Source: an uncultured Rikenellaceae bacterium (GTDB lineage Bacteria; Bacteroidota; Bacteroidia; Bacteroidales; Rikenellaceae). Taken from it: a stretch of DNA of 64,000 nucleotides. The notes below the pieces were generated by a model. That model did not search any database and had not been told where the DNA came from. It saw only the letters and a list, made by a program, of their open reading frames with translations. Made by a program: the position numbers and the translations under genes. This document shows positions 26,598 through 34,503 of the stretch, piece by piece. Where the stretch lies: positions 10,634 to 74,633 of the forward strand of contig CAJTLO010000008.1 in the NCBI GenBank assembly GCA_910577285.1. The letters run 5' to 3'. Numbering within the stretch: position 1 is the first letter of the stretch; each line of letters begins with the position of its first letter.

Positions 26598-26902
26598 AGG
26601 TACGTAACGTATCTCGCGGACGGGACGAAAGCGATCGACATGACCATAGAAAACGGCTCTGCGAAATACTCGACAAGACTCGGTTCTTTGATATACGACT
26701 TCGAAAACAAAAGCGAACGATATATATTATATTTATAAAGCATAAAACCCGACCTTGGTCATCTCATACATATTTCAAAGGCAATGTTACCAACGCCTAC
26801 TTATACGATGTAGCGACAAAACAAAATAGCGTATTCAGATACAATAATCATACATATATGCCGAAGCAAATTAAAGGCCAGTTAGAAAATCAGAAGCAAT
26901 GA
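26598..26902 (+). pseudogene. Decayed RHS-core fragment plus unrelated tail
   Basis: Bases 26598-26738 encode a piece with the Bacteroidota RHS-core pattern just before the DHLGS motif: YVTYLADGTKAID, then STRLGSLIYDFENKSE, ending at a stop. It is paralogous to 27480-27590, which reads YIWLADGTKVLDS and GYLGSLVYEYETSESKF. A second frame from about 26743 continues as SHTYFKGNVTNAYLYDVATK and ends QIKGQLENQKQ at a TGA that overlaps the ATG of the next gene (ATGA at 26899-26902). It looks like the remains of an RHS tip and its exchanged C-terminal end, with the middle deleted. Confidence 0.5.
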
Positions 26903-27403
26903 AAAAAATCAAATTATTAATTGTGTCGTTATCGCTGATAACGCTATTATGTACCGCATTTCTTACACCTCCTAACATAATCGGTTCCTATGAAACATAT
27001 GATTTAGGATATAGGTTTGCCTTTACATTATATGCAGATTCGACATTTATGAGACCGCACTTAATCGAAATTGTCGGCACCCCAACTATAGCAATAGGAA
27101 AATGGACGGTTGTCGATGATACATTTTATGAGGGACAGTTTATCGCCGGACCGATACGGAAAAGAATATATGACAAAGTTTGATACAATGATAATATCAG
27201 AACGTATAGATTCTCTGATATATGCCGTAATGGAACTGGAAGAAAGAAATCCGACAATAATGAAATATAAAATAATCAATTCCGATACTTTAATTACCGA
27301 AGACAAGAATATATATGTAAGAATCGACACATTGATATTGCCGAAAATATTTTATGAGCATCCATTAATGCCAAAAAACGAACAAACAATACCCGGAGAA
27401 TAA
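26899..27403 (+). pseudogene. Frameshifted small secreted protein (possible orphan immunity protein)
   Basis: Two overlapping frames form one protein of about 165 residues. The first (26899-27183) starts MKKIKLLIVSLSLITLLCTAF, an export signal, and continues GSYETYDLGYRFAFTLYADS and AIGKWTVVDDTFY. The second frame (from about 27125) carries on as RDSLSPDRYGKEYMTKFDTM and ends in a Glu/Ile/Asn-rich tail at 27403. The break falls near 27125-27135. Its ATG overlaps the stop of the preceding remnant, as toxin and immunity genes often do. No family was recognised. AT-rich, unlike the core genes. Confidence 0.45.
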
Positions 27404-27447
27404 ACCTCTTGGTATTGTTTATTCGTACCACGATTTCTTAAATTTGT

Positions 27448-28452
27448 TATCGGGTATGGCATCGCAGGACAAAAGTTCCATTACATATGGCTCGCCGACG
27501 GAACGAAAGTGCTGGACTCAGAAACGGAAATTACTTATAAGGCTACCTCGGCTCTTTGGTATACGAATACGAAACTTCAGAAAGCAAATTCAAAACGGAA
27601 TTTGAAAACGGTACGATCTCCTTCGACCAAATGACCGGCCAGTACGAAGTATTGCGATATTTCAAAGACCATCTCGGCAGCGTCCGGGTGCTCCTACAGA
27701 ACGGCCGACCGGCGGCTTTCAACGAATACGAGCCTTTCGGACGTTTCGATCAGGGATACAGCTGCGACCACTTTCGGAACGTGACATTCCCCGCTGCGAA
27801 GAACAAGTTCATGTTCAACGAAAAGGAAGAAATGCTCGGTCGCGATATCGGAATGCTCGACTTCGGCGCGAGACTGTACGACCCGACTATCGCAAGGTGG
27901 AATTCGGTAGAACCACTGGCGGAATGGTATGAAGAGGAGAGTCCGTATAATTTTTGTTTGAATAATCCCATTTCGCTGATAGATCCATACGGGTTGAATC
28001 CGGAAGAGTCTTCGTCAGGTTTTTGGGGGCGCGTTCCCGGAGGATATTGGGCCGGATTCACCTGTTATATCGACCCTATTGAAGTAGTTGCCACGTCTAT
28101 AATTCGAGAACGGCCAGTCGATTCAGTTGCGGATAAGGTTAATTTTCAATGGACACAAACTCTTTATGGTATCAGCGGATTAGGGTATAATGCAACAAGT
28201 CTTGCCGGCAATTCTACTGCCTTAGCAGGGGCTGTTTTGGAAATACAAAAAAGCTCTATCCGACTTACCAATGGAATTGCAAATGGAGATAAATTTAGTC
28301 CGAAGTTTTACAAGAGCGGTTGGGGCGGTGGCAGTAAGGCCGGAATTAAAACATATCGTATTAATAAGATTGGAACCAGTCTGTCAAAATTGAGCAGCAA
28401 ATTGGGATGGATTAGTCTTTTTCCGGCTGGCATGCAAGTAGGTGTTGAATAA
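27448..28452 (+). pseudogene. RHS repeat-associated core protein, 5'-truncated and frameshifted, with variable C-terminal domain
   Basis: The sequence holds the end of an RHS shell: YFKDHLGSVRVLLQNGRPAA, EYEPFG, FGARLYDPTIARWNSVEPLA, SPYNFCLNNPISLIDPYGL. These are the signature motifs of RHS-core domains in Bacteroidota. After DPYG comes an unrelated 155-residue C-terminus with a glycine/alanine-rich stretch (GLGYNATSLAGNSTALAGAV) and a basic end (KTYRINKIGTSLSKLSSKLG); in RHS proteins this position holds the exchangeable toxin. The upstream half of the shell is missing, and the frame breaks near 27535 (YIWLADGTK in one frame, YLGSLVYEYE in another). The part from TTG 27556 could still be translated. 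Confidence 0.6.
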
Positions 28453-28601
28453 TCAATCAAAACAAACAACAAATAAACAATGGCGTGAAAAACTTAATAG
28501 TTGCAGGTATCGGTATAAGTATTGGTGCATTAATGACAGGAATACCGGGAGCCATCGTTGCGATTAATAGGGAGACTATACGATAACAAATAAGATATAA
28601 T

Positions 28602-28635
28602 TTACAGTACAGGAGCGTACACTCCTGTACTGTAA
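28602..28635. repeat. 14-bp inverted repeat between RHS end and membrane gene
   Basis: TTACAGTACAGGAG at 28602-28615 pairs perfectly with 28622-28635 across a 6-base loop. It may terminate the RHS transcript or control the next gene, whose ATG is 18 bases further on. There is no T run. Confidence 0.5.
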
Positions 28636-28653
28636 CCTTTAAATAAGTACACT

Positions 28654-29154
28654 ATGTCACGGTTACAAAGGATTAAAATTACAATTAAAGCGTCAGAAAT
28701 AGCGCAGTTCACCTATTATATATATTATATATTTATCTCTGGCATAAAACCTATACAACTTAATCCGAATAATAAGCACGCAATGACGAGCAATATTCGT
28801 AATGCCTCAATGTGCGTAGCGATAATTTTAACGTTTAGTCCGGCAGCACTAATATTATTACTGCTGACTCCGTTCTTCTTAAATATAGACAACAGTCTCA
28901 TCCTAGAAATTATTGCATTAATAGTCATAGTTACAACAGACGTCGTAGCATATATATTTAATAGTATTCTCGATTTCAATGAAGAAAAATATAAAGAATT
29001 AGATAAGAAATACAAAAATGAGAAACACAAGACGCTGAAAAGCATTGCTATATATTTTTATGCCATAATCAACATCATAATATTTATACTCGCCACAGCC
29101 ATATTCTCACACAACCTCTCCTATTTATGGAGTATATTAATTCCATCCAACTGA
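28654..29154 (+). CDS. AT-rich multi-pass membrane protein, candidate immunity protein
   Basis: A 166-residue protein starting MSRLQRIKITIKASEIAQF. Hydrophobic spans lie at about 20-32, 52-76, 80-106 and 130-158; between the last two is a charged cytoplasmic loop (NEEKYKELDKKYKNEKHK). Immunity proteins against membrane-acting toxins often look like this and lie directly behind the toxin gene, here the RHS C-terminus. That role is inference, since no family was recognised. The base composition is far more AT-rich than the surrounding core genome, which suggests transfer. An internal start at MTSNIRNAS is possible. Confidence 0.55.
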   Translation: MSRLQRIKITIKASEIAQFTYYIYYIFISGIKPIQLNPNNKHAMTSNIRNASMCVAIILTFSPAALILLLLTPFFLNIDNSLILEIIALIVIVTTDVVAYIFNSILDFNEEKYKELDKKYKNEKHKTLKSIAIYFYAIINIIIFILATAIFSHNLSYLWSILIPSN

Positions 29155-29233
29155 CAATCGCCCCGCATATATCATATTTACACGTCCCATATAACCAAAC
29201 TATCTACCGATAAACCAATCTTAATCCACTGAT

Positions 29234-29493
29234 ATGCTGCGTATTTACACAATGATGAAAGAACAACTTCGCGAATTATTTTGCTATTGCCAATACAAGA
29301 TTGCATTCGGCTTAAACTACATTCAATCAGGTTATGGACGCCCTACCGGGTCCCGCAATTTAATAATGCCGTTGCAATAATCATCGGAACTATAGCAGCC
29401 TACGCCAGCTCAATTATAAACTTTATTTTAACTCCACTCTATACACACACGAGAAAGCACAATCACAATAACAGAATTCTCTATATCAAGTGA
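29234..29493 (+). pseudogene. Frameshifted small membrane protein
   Basis: Reading from ATG 29234 gives MLRIYTMMKEQLRELFCYCQ, then NYIQSGYGRPTGSRN, followed by a stop in that frame near 29379. The neighbouring frame continues naturally as FNNAVAIIIGTIAAYASSII and ends at 29493. One missing base in the short T run near 29360 would join them into an 86-residue protein with one membrane span. AT-rich like its neighbours. Confidence 0.35.
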
Positions 29494-29494
29494 T

Positions 29495-29764
29495 TATAAC
29501 AGAGCTATCAACGTCGATGGAAAAATTCCAAGAAAGTACAAAGCTGAAAAACACAAGAGAGAATCAATCAACTCCAAACAAGATACGACGGTAAAACGGC
29601 TACGGATTATCCGCCAGGCGAACCGGAGCGGGCGGTTGCTACAGTTGCCTGACGACGTACCTTTCGCATTCGTCGACGTCGAAAGGTTCCGGGACGAGGA
29701 GGGCTACCAGGACATCGTGCTCGAAATGTCGGCGATATACCAAAAGCATCGGGAGGTTGGCTGA
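29495..29764 (+). other. Unassigned open frame at the island's right edge
   Basis: An open frame of 89 codons without a recognisable start. The first half is AT-rich and basic (KYKAEKHKRESINSKQD); from about 29588 it turns GC-rich and reads RLLQLPDDVPFAFVDVERFR and YQDIVLEMSAIYQKHREVG before a stop. The sharp change of composition marks the probable right boundary of the island. Bases 29765-29905 hold nothing recognisable. Confidence 0.3.
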
Positions 29765-29905
29765 ACATGTACGACGAAGTCTGTTATATCCGCGACGGCA
29801 GCACTCCATGAGCGATCGACTCCCATACGAGTCCCCAGAGCATCCTAATGCGAGGGAATTGAGCGGTGAAACGCGAGCCACAGCAACAGAAACCTCGAAT
29901 CGGTA

Positions 29906-30490
29906 TCAATAGCGCAGCGTCCGACGGCGATACGCCCGATAGGCCTCCCCGAACCGAGCCGTCAGGTATTCCTCCTCGTGCAGCACCTGCAAATGCAACA
30001 GGATGGCCGCCGCCACGGAGAGGACGATCACCGGCCAGGAGGGCCACATCATGGCGAACCCAGCATAGAGCAGGTCGAAGCCCACGAAGGCGGGATTGCG
30101 GCTGAAACGGTAAATCCCCGTTTCGACAAGCTCGGTCCGCTCTCCGGCATCTATTCCGGCCCGCCAATTCGTTTTCATTGCCGATACCGCGACTGCAAAA
30201 TAGAGCACCCCCACGGTCCCGACCACGCTGCCGGCCACCTGCCAGGCCGGATGGGGCGCGGCAAGGAGCAGAAAACGACCGCCGCTCAACAGCGTGACAT
30301 ACTGCCCGACAGCCGTAAGTACCGTCACCGCCGCCAGCACACGCTCCGACAGGAGCACCCTGCGAGGCTTTTCGCCCCGGCCGAGCCGGTCGGGCCGGAT
30401 GCCGGCCGAACGCATCGCCACCTGTTTGGCGAAATAGATACCGTAGAATACGGTCAGCATCGCGAAAGCGACCGCAAGGAAAATACGCAT
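29906..30490 (-). CDS. Isoprenylcysteine carboxyl methyltransferase (ICMT)/PEMT-like membrane protein
   Basis: A 194-residue integral membrane protein. Four to five hydrophobic spans are seen (about 1-20, 52-72, 80-104, 140-163). The C-terminal core GIYRFSRNPAFVGFDLLYAG, followed by LHEEEYLTARFGEAYRAYRRR, is the SAM-binding signature of ICMT-family methyltransferases, whose bacterial members act on unknown lipid or protein substrates. It is a single gene directly beside the island, which makes it the first core gene on that side. Confidence 0.82.
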   Translation of the reverse strand: MRIFLAVAFAMLTVFYGIYFAKQVAMRSAGIRPDRLGRGEKPRRVLLSERVLAAVTVLTAVGQYVTLLSGGRFLLLAAPHPAWQVAGSVVGTVGVLYFAVAVSAMKTNWRAGIDAGERTELVETGIYRFSRNPAFVGFDLLYAGFAMMWPSWPVIVLSVAAAILLHLQVLHEEEYLTARFGEAYRAYRRRTLRY

Positions 30491-30609
30491 AACAGCACTC
30501 TTTCCGAAAAAATCGATGAAAACAACCGCCCCTCCGGCACTCCCCTCTGCGCCGGACGGGTCGAAATCTCAGCTCCACCGGCAGGCCCCCGCACGCTCCG
30601 GAAAGAAAC

Positions 30610-31155
30610 CTACTCCTCTTCCGGCATGCGGAAGATGGAGAAGCGGACACTACCGTAGGTACGTACCTGCAACAGGGCCGGATGCCCCTCAAAGGAGTGT
30701 TCCTTGGAGTGCTCGAACACCAACACGCCCCCCGGACGCAGCAGTCCGCGGTCGAACACGAGCTCTACCACCTGAGCGGAACCTTCCAGATCGTAGGGCG
30801 CATCGGAAAAGATCACGTCGAACCGCTTCGACGCACTCTTCAGATAGAGAAACACATTGGCCCGGACGGCATAGAGGTTATCCATCCCGAAAGAGGCCGC
30901 CGTCCGACGGATGAAGTTGTGGTGCACCGCATTGACCTCCACCGAGGTGACGCTCGCCGCACCGCGCGACACGAATTCGTAGCTGATGGACCCGGTCCCG
31001 GAAAAGAGGTCGAGCACCTCGATATCCTCCAGCTCGAGAAGGTTGCCCAGTACGTTGAAAAGATTCTCTTTCGCAAAATCCGTCGTGGGACGTGCCCTGA
31101 GGTTGCGCGGGGGATTGATGACCCGACCGCCGAACCGACCGCCTACTATCCTCAT
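30610..31155 (-). CDS. rsmD: 16S rRNA (guanine966-N2)-methyltransferase RsmD-like
   Basis: A 181-residue SAM-dependent methyltransferase starting MRIVGGRFGGRVINPPRNLR, the standard RsmD N-terminus. The SAM-binding VLDLFSGTGSISYEFVSRGA is at about 47-66, and the catalytic loop reads SDAPYD (118-121 DAPY) rather than the usual D/N-P-P-Y/F. The second Pro is kept, so activity is still likely. It follows the DUF3822 gene by 38 bases, an arrangement conserved in Bacteroidota. In-frame residues upstream of 31155 come from a region already coding for DUF3822 and are rejected. Confidence 0.87.
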   Translation of the reverse strand: MRIVGGRFGGRVINPPRNLRARPTTDFAKENLFNVLGNLLELEDIEVLDLFSGTGSISYEFVSRGAASVTSVEVNAVHHNFIRRTAASFGMDNLYAVRANVFLYLKSASKRFDVIFSDAPYDLEGSAQVVELVFDRGLLRPGGVLVFEHSKEHSFEGHPALLQVRTYGSVRFSIFRMPEEE

Positions 31156-31193
31156 ATCATGTAGTTCGTATTTACCAAAATCGGCATACGGAA

Positions 31194-31907
31194 TCAGATG
31201 ACCGTCACCCGCCCGAAATACCGTTTGAGAACGGGCCTGTATTTCACCGGCCGGTCCCCGTAAAGGCAGATCGTCGCAGTGCGGTCGTCCTCTGCCAACT
31301 CCGACAGGTAATAGACCATGTCGGCCTCTCCGCGCAGCGGATAGACCTCCGCCAGCGCCAACTCCTCCGCCGCATCGTAGCGGGAAACATAGACGTTCTC
31401 CTGTGTCGGATAAACCACGAAGCACGCGCCCGATACCGTCGACCGCCGGAAGGCCGCCATGCTCTCCTGCATCGGGGAGTACCACTCCGCCCGCATGCCC
31501 GGCATCTCTTCGAACCGCGACACGATCTCCGCTTCCAGGGGAAAGAGGGCGCACACGCCGTCGTATGCCTTCGTCACCACCACGGTTTGCCGCTGCGAAA
31601 GCGCCACCCCCATCCGGGCCAACCACGTTTCGGGCGAACAGCTATCCACCACCGCTTCCGGCACGAACACCGTATCGGCCGTATCCACGAAGATCCGCAG
31701 ACTGTCGTACGTCCCGTAGGCGGCCGCAAACGTCTCGAAGGCCGCGGCAAGCCGTGCGCTCCGCTCCTCCTGCGGCAGGAAGCGCACCTCTTCCGAGCGC
31801 TCCTCGCATCCTTCGCCTGCCGGAGCATAAAAAGAAAGTCCACCCTGCCGGAGCCGAATGGACAATATCTTTTGCGAGGCGCACCCGCTACTCCCAGTTA
31901 CCCGCAT
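31194..31907 (-). CDS. DUF3822 family protein
   Basis: A 237-residue protein of the Bacteroidota family DUF3822, which has an actin/hexokinase-like ASKHA appearance (VYVSRYDAAEELALAEVYP, EDDRTATICLYGD near the end) and typically sits upstream of rsmD. Its start overlaps the end of the preceding gene by 20 bases and it is followed by rsmD, giving a three-gene unit. Function unknown. Confidence 0.75.
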   Translation of the reverse strand: MRVTGSSGCASQKILSIRLRQGGLSFYAPAGEGCEERSEEVRFLPQEERSARLAAAFETFAAAYGTYDSLRIFVDTADTVFVPEAVVDSCSPETWLARMGVALSQRQTVVVTKAYDGVCALFPLEAEIVSRFEEMPGMRAEWYSPMQESMAAFRRSTVSGACFVVYPTQENVYVSRYDAAEELALAEVYPLRGEADMVYYLSELAEDDRTATICLYGDRPVKYRPVLKRYFGRVTVI

Positions 31908-32505
31908 CGTTGGTCGCGCTGGTCATGGAACCTACCTTGACGCCGGGATAGTCCTTGAACGTATTTTCCCGTTCGTCGATCAGGTTGATGAGCTCCTGTC
32001 GGTTGAGGTCGGCAAGGAAGGCCTTGTAAGGGGCACGGCACTCGAACACCTGTACCGTCACACCCGACTCGGTCTTCAGTTCGCCGGCTTCGAGGATATA
32101 CTCCACACCGTCGGTATAGGGGATATAACGGATCATCTCCACCTTTTCCGGGGTCATCTGTTTGGCACCGAAGATGGTATCGATCACCGCCACCTTGAAG
32201 GTCTCCCGGCTGACAAGACCGCGGGCCACGGCCACCGAGTCGTCCGCCGACCCGAACGCCTTCTCGTAAACCAGCGAGTCGTTCAGCACAAAGTTGATGA
32301 GGCTATCGAAATTGCCGGTATACACCTGCTTCACCTGCTTGTAGGCCCTCTCGGCGGTACGGATGTCCTTGATACGGTCGATTACGGCCGCCGACCGCGT
32401 CTGCACCTCCTTCTGGAACTGGAGCGGAATCGTCAACTGCCTGTACACGACGAAAGCAAGAGCCACGATCACAACGGCGAGAACAATCTGAATAACTTTT
32501 TTCAT
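31888..32505 (-). CDS. Conserved membrane-anchored protein of unknown function
   Basis: A 205-residue protein with an N-terminal membrane anchor (KVIQIVLAVVIVALAFVVYR, residues 3-22) and a soluble domain that would face the periplasm: helical with TRSAAVIDRIKDIRTAERAY at about 36-55, and beta-rich later (TDGVEYILEAGELKTESGVT). It resembles pilin-like or ComG-like layout only loosely; no family is claimed. It leads the DUF3822-rsmD unit, and the three overlap or nearly touch. Confidence 0.65.
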   Translation of the reverse strand: MKKVIQIVLAVVIVALAFVVYRQLTIPLQFQKEVQTRSAAVIDRIKDIRTAERAYKQVKQVYTGNFDSLINFVLNDSLVYEKAFGSADDSVAVARGLVSRETFKVAVIDTIFGAKQMTPEKVEMIRYIPYTDGVEYILEAGELKTESGVTVQVFECRAPYKAFLADLNRQELINLIDERENTFKDYPGVKVGSMTSATNDAGNWE

Positions 32506-32577
32506 CTCTATTTTTTAATTTTTAAGTTTGTAACGCATTAAGGCAAACGAACCGGATCACAAGCAAATATCCTCGTA

Positions 32578-33999
32578 ATGTTAAACGAACATATCGCGTC
32601 TCAAATTTACGCCAATTTTGCATTTACGCCAACTCTCGGCCAAAAAAAAATCATCGAGGCGCTGGCCTCATGGCTCGCCGACGCCGATACCGAACGCATC
32701 TTCATCCTCAACGGCTATGCGGGAACGGGCAAAACCTCCCTTATCGCCGCCTTCGTGGCGACGCTTAAGAAGTTAAAGATAAAACCGATAATGCTCGCCC
32801 CTACCGGACGGGCAGCCAAAGTCATGGCCCGCCACTCGGGCATGCCCGCCTCCACCATCCACAAAAAAATCTACCGCCAAAAAAGTTCGGCCGACCCCGA
32901 ACCGGGATTCTCGCTCAACTTCAACCGCGAGAAGGATGCCTGTTTCATCGTCGACGAAGCCTCCATGCTCTCCGCCTCGACCGATGCGGGTTCCCCGTTC
33001 GGGAGTGGGTCGCTGCTCGAGGACCTGTTCCGTTACGTGAGGCAGGGTACGCGGTGCCGCATCCTTTTCGTGGGCGACGATGCGCAGCTGCCGCCCGTAG
33101 GGCACGACCGCAGTCCGGCCCTCGATCCCGACTTCATGGCGGCCTACGGCGCGGTGGAGTACGGCACGCTGGACGAGGTGATGCGTCAGGGCAACGATTC
33201 GGGCATCCTGTTCAATGCCACCATGGTGCGGTGTCTGTTGGAGGCGGGAATCACGGAACCGCCCCTGTTCGAGATGTCCTATCCCGACTTCCGAGCGATA
33301 GACGGCGGAGAGTTCCTCGAAAAAGTGGAGGAGTGCTACTCCCGCTACGGACGCGAAGAGACCATCGTCATCACCCGTTCCAACAAACGGGCAAACCGTT
33401 TCAACGAAGGCATCCGGCGGCACGTCCTCTTCGCCGAGGAGGAGATCGAGTCGGGCGACATGCTGATGGTCGTGAAGAACAACTACTACTTCACGGAACG
33501 GGAGGAGGAACCCCGCATGGATTTCATGGCCAACGGCGATACGGCACGCCTGGTGAAGCTGCGTCGTTTCGAGGAGTACTACGGCTTCCGCTTCGCCGAA
33601 GCGCGGCTCTCTTTCCCCGACTACGACGACTACGAGATCGAGTGCCGGATGCTGCTCGACACCCTCGCCTCCGAAGCTCCCGCCCTCACCCACGCCCAGA
33701 GCAACGCGCTCTTCTATGCCGTCAGCGAGGACTACGAGCACATCAAGAGCAAAGCCAAACGCTACAAAGAGGTGCGCGAGAATCCCCATTTCAATGCCGT
33801 ACAGGTGAAATTCGCCTATGCCGTGACGGCCCACAAGGCGCAGGGCGGGGAGTGGAAGGCCGTCTTCATCGACCGAATGCTCTTCGGCGACGAACCCATG
33901 AGCCGCGACCTCATGCGCTGGCTCTACACCGCCATCACCCGCGCCAGCGAACAGATCTATCTCGTGAACTTCGACGAACGCTTCTTCGGAAACAACTGA
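32578..33999 (+). CDS. RecD-like SF1B ATP-dependent DNA helicase
   Basis: A 473-residue helicase. Walker A GYAGTGKTS at 46-54, motif Ia MLAPTGRAAKVM, Walker B IVDEASML at about 120-127, motif III FVGDDAQLPPVG, and the C-terminal UvrD_C_2 motif YAVTAHKAQGGEWKAVFID followed by RWLYTAITRAS. This matches the short RecD2/Dda-like helicases found in Bacteroidota (5'-3' polarity in the family). It is single, diverging from the membrane-anchored protein gene. Confidence 0.9.
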   Translation: MLNEHIASQIYANFAFTPTLGQKKIIEALASWLADADTERIFILNGYAGTGKTSLIAAFVATLKKLKIKPIMLAPTGRAAKVMARHSGMPASTIHKKIYRQKSSADPEPGFSLNFNREKDACFIVDEASMLSASTDAGSPFGSGSLLEDLFRYVRQGTRCRILFVGDDAQLPPVGHDRSPALDPDFMAAYGAVEYGTLDEVMRQGNDSGILFNATMVRCLLEAGITEPPLFEMSYPDFRAIDGGEFLEKVEECYSRYGREETIVITRSNKRANRFNEGIRRHVLFAEEEIESGDMLMVVKNNYYFTEREEEPRMDFMANGDTARLVKLRRFEEYYGFRFAEARLSFPDYDDYEIECRMLLDTLASEAPALTHAQSNALFYAVSEDYEHIKSKAKRYKEVRENPHFNAVQVKFAYAVTAHKAQGGEWKAVFIDRMLFGDEPMSRDLMRWLYTAITRASEQIYLVNFDERFFGNN

Positions 34000-34296
34000 C
34001 CGCCGGAGAAGATTCCCGGAGAGCGGCCCTGCAAGGGTGAGCCGAACGTGCACCGGCCCCGGACGTGCAAAAAATCGCAGGGAGGAGCGACGAAACGGCC
34101 CCGCCGTGCGTCTTGCTTACGAATCGGAAGATTCGCATGACAACCCAACGAAGACGCACATGAAACGATCGTCCTCCATCTCCCGGCCGTCCCTGTCGTG
34201 TCTCCGGCAGGGACGCATCCGATCCGGGCGCAGGAGGGCACCCGAACGGTAACGCGGCGCCCTCTTCCCCGGACAGCGGCTTCGTCCGCTATCCCG

Positions 34297-34503
34297 CTAT
34301 TTATCCGCCGTCTCTTCGCCAAGCGCCTCGGCCACCTCCTGCTCGGCCTTGCGGAGACGCTCCCGGCAAAAGCGGATCAGCTCGCCCGCCCGGCGCACCT
34401 GCCCGGCCAGCGCATCGATATCGGGATCAGCCTCGTTCATCTTCGCAAGGATCGCCTCGATCTCGGTCATCGCCTCGGCGTATGTCATCTCACTCTTTTT
34501 CAT
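34297..34503 (-). CDS. xseB: Exodeoxyribonuclease VII small subunit
   Basis: A 68-residue, highly charged helical protein with the XseB pattern TYAEAMTEIEAILAKMNEAD and AGELIRFCRERLRKAE. It overlaps the end of xseA by 14 bases. The 297 bases before it (34000-34296) are GC-rich and hold no supportable gene. Confidence 0.93.
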   Translation of the reverse strand: MKKSEMTYAEAMTEIEAILAKMNEADPDIDALAGQVRRAGELIRFCRERLRKAEQEVAEALGEETADK

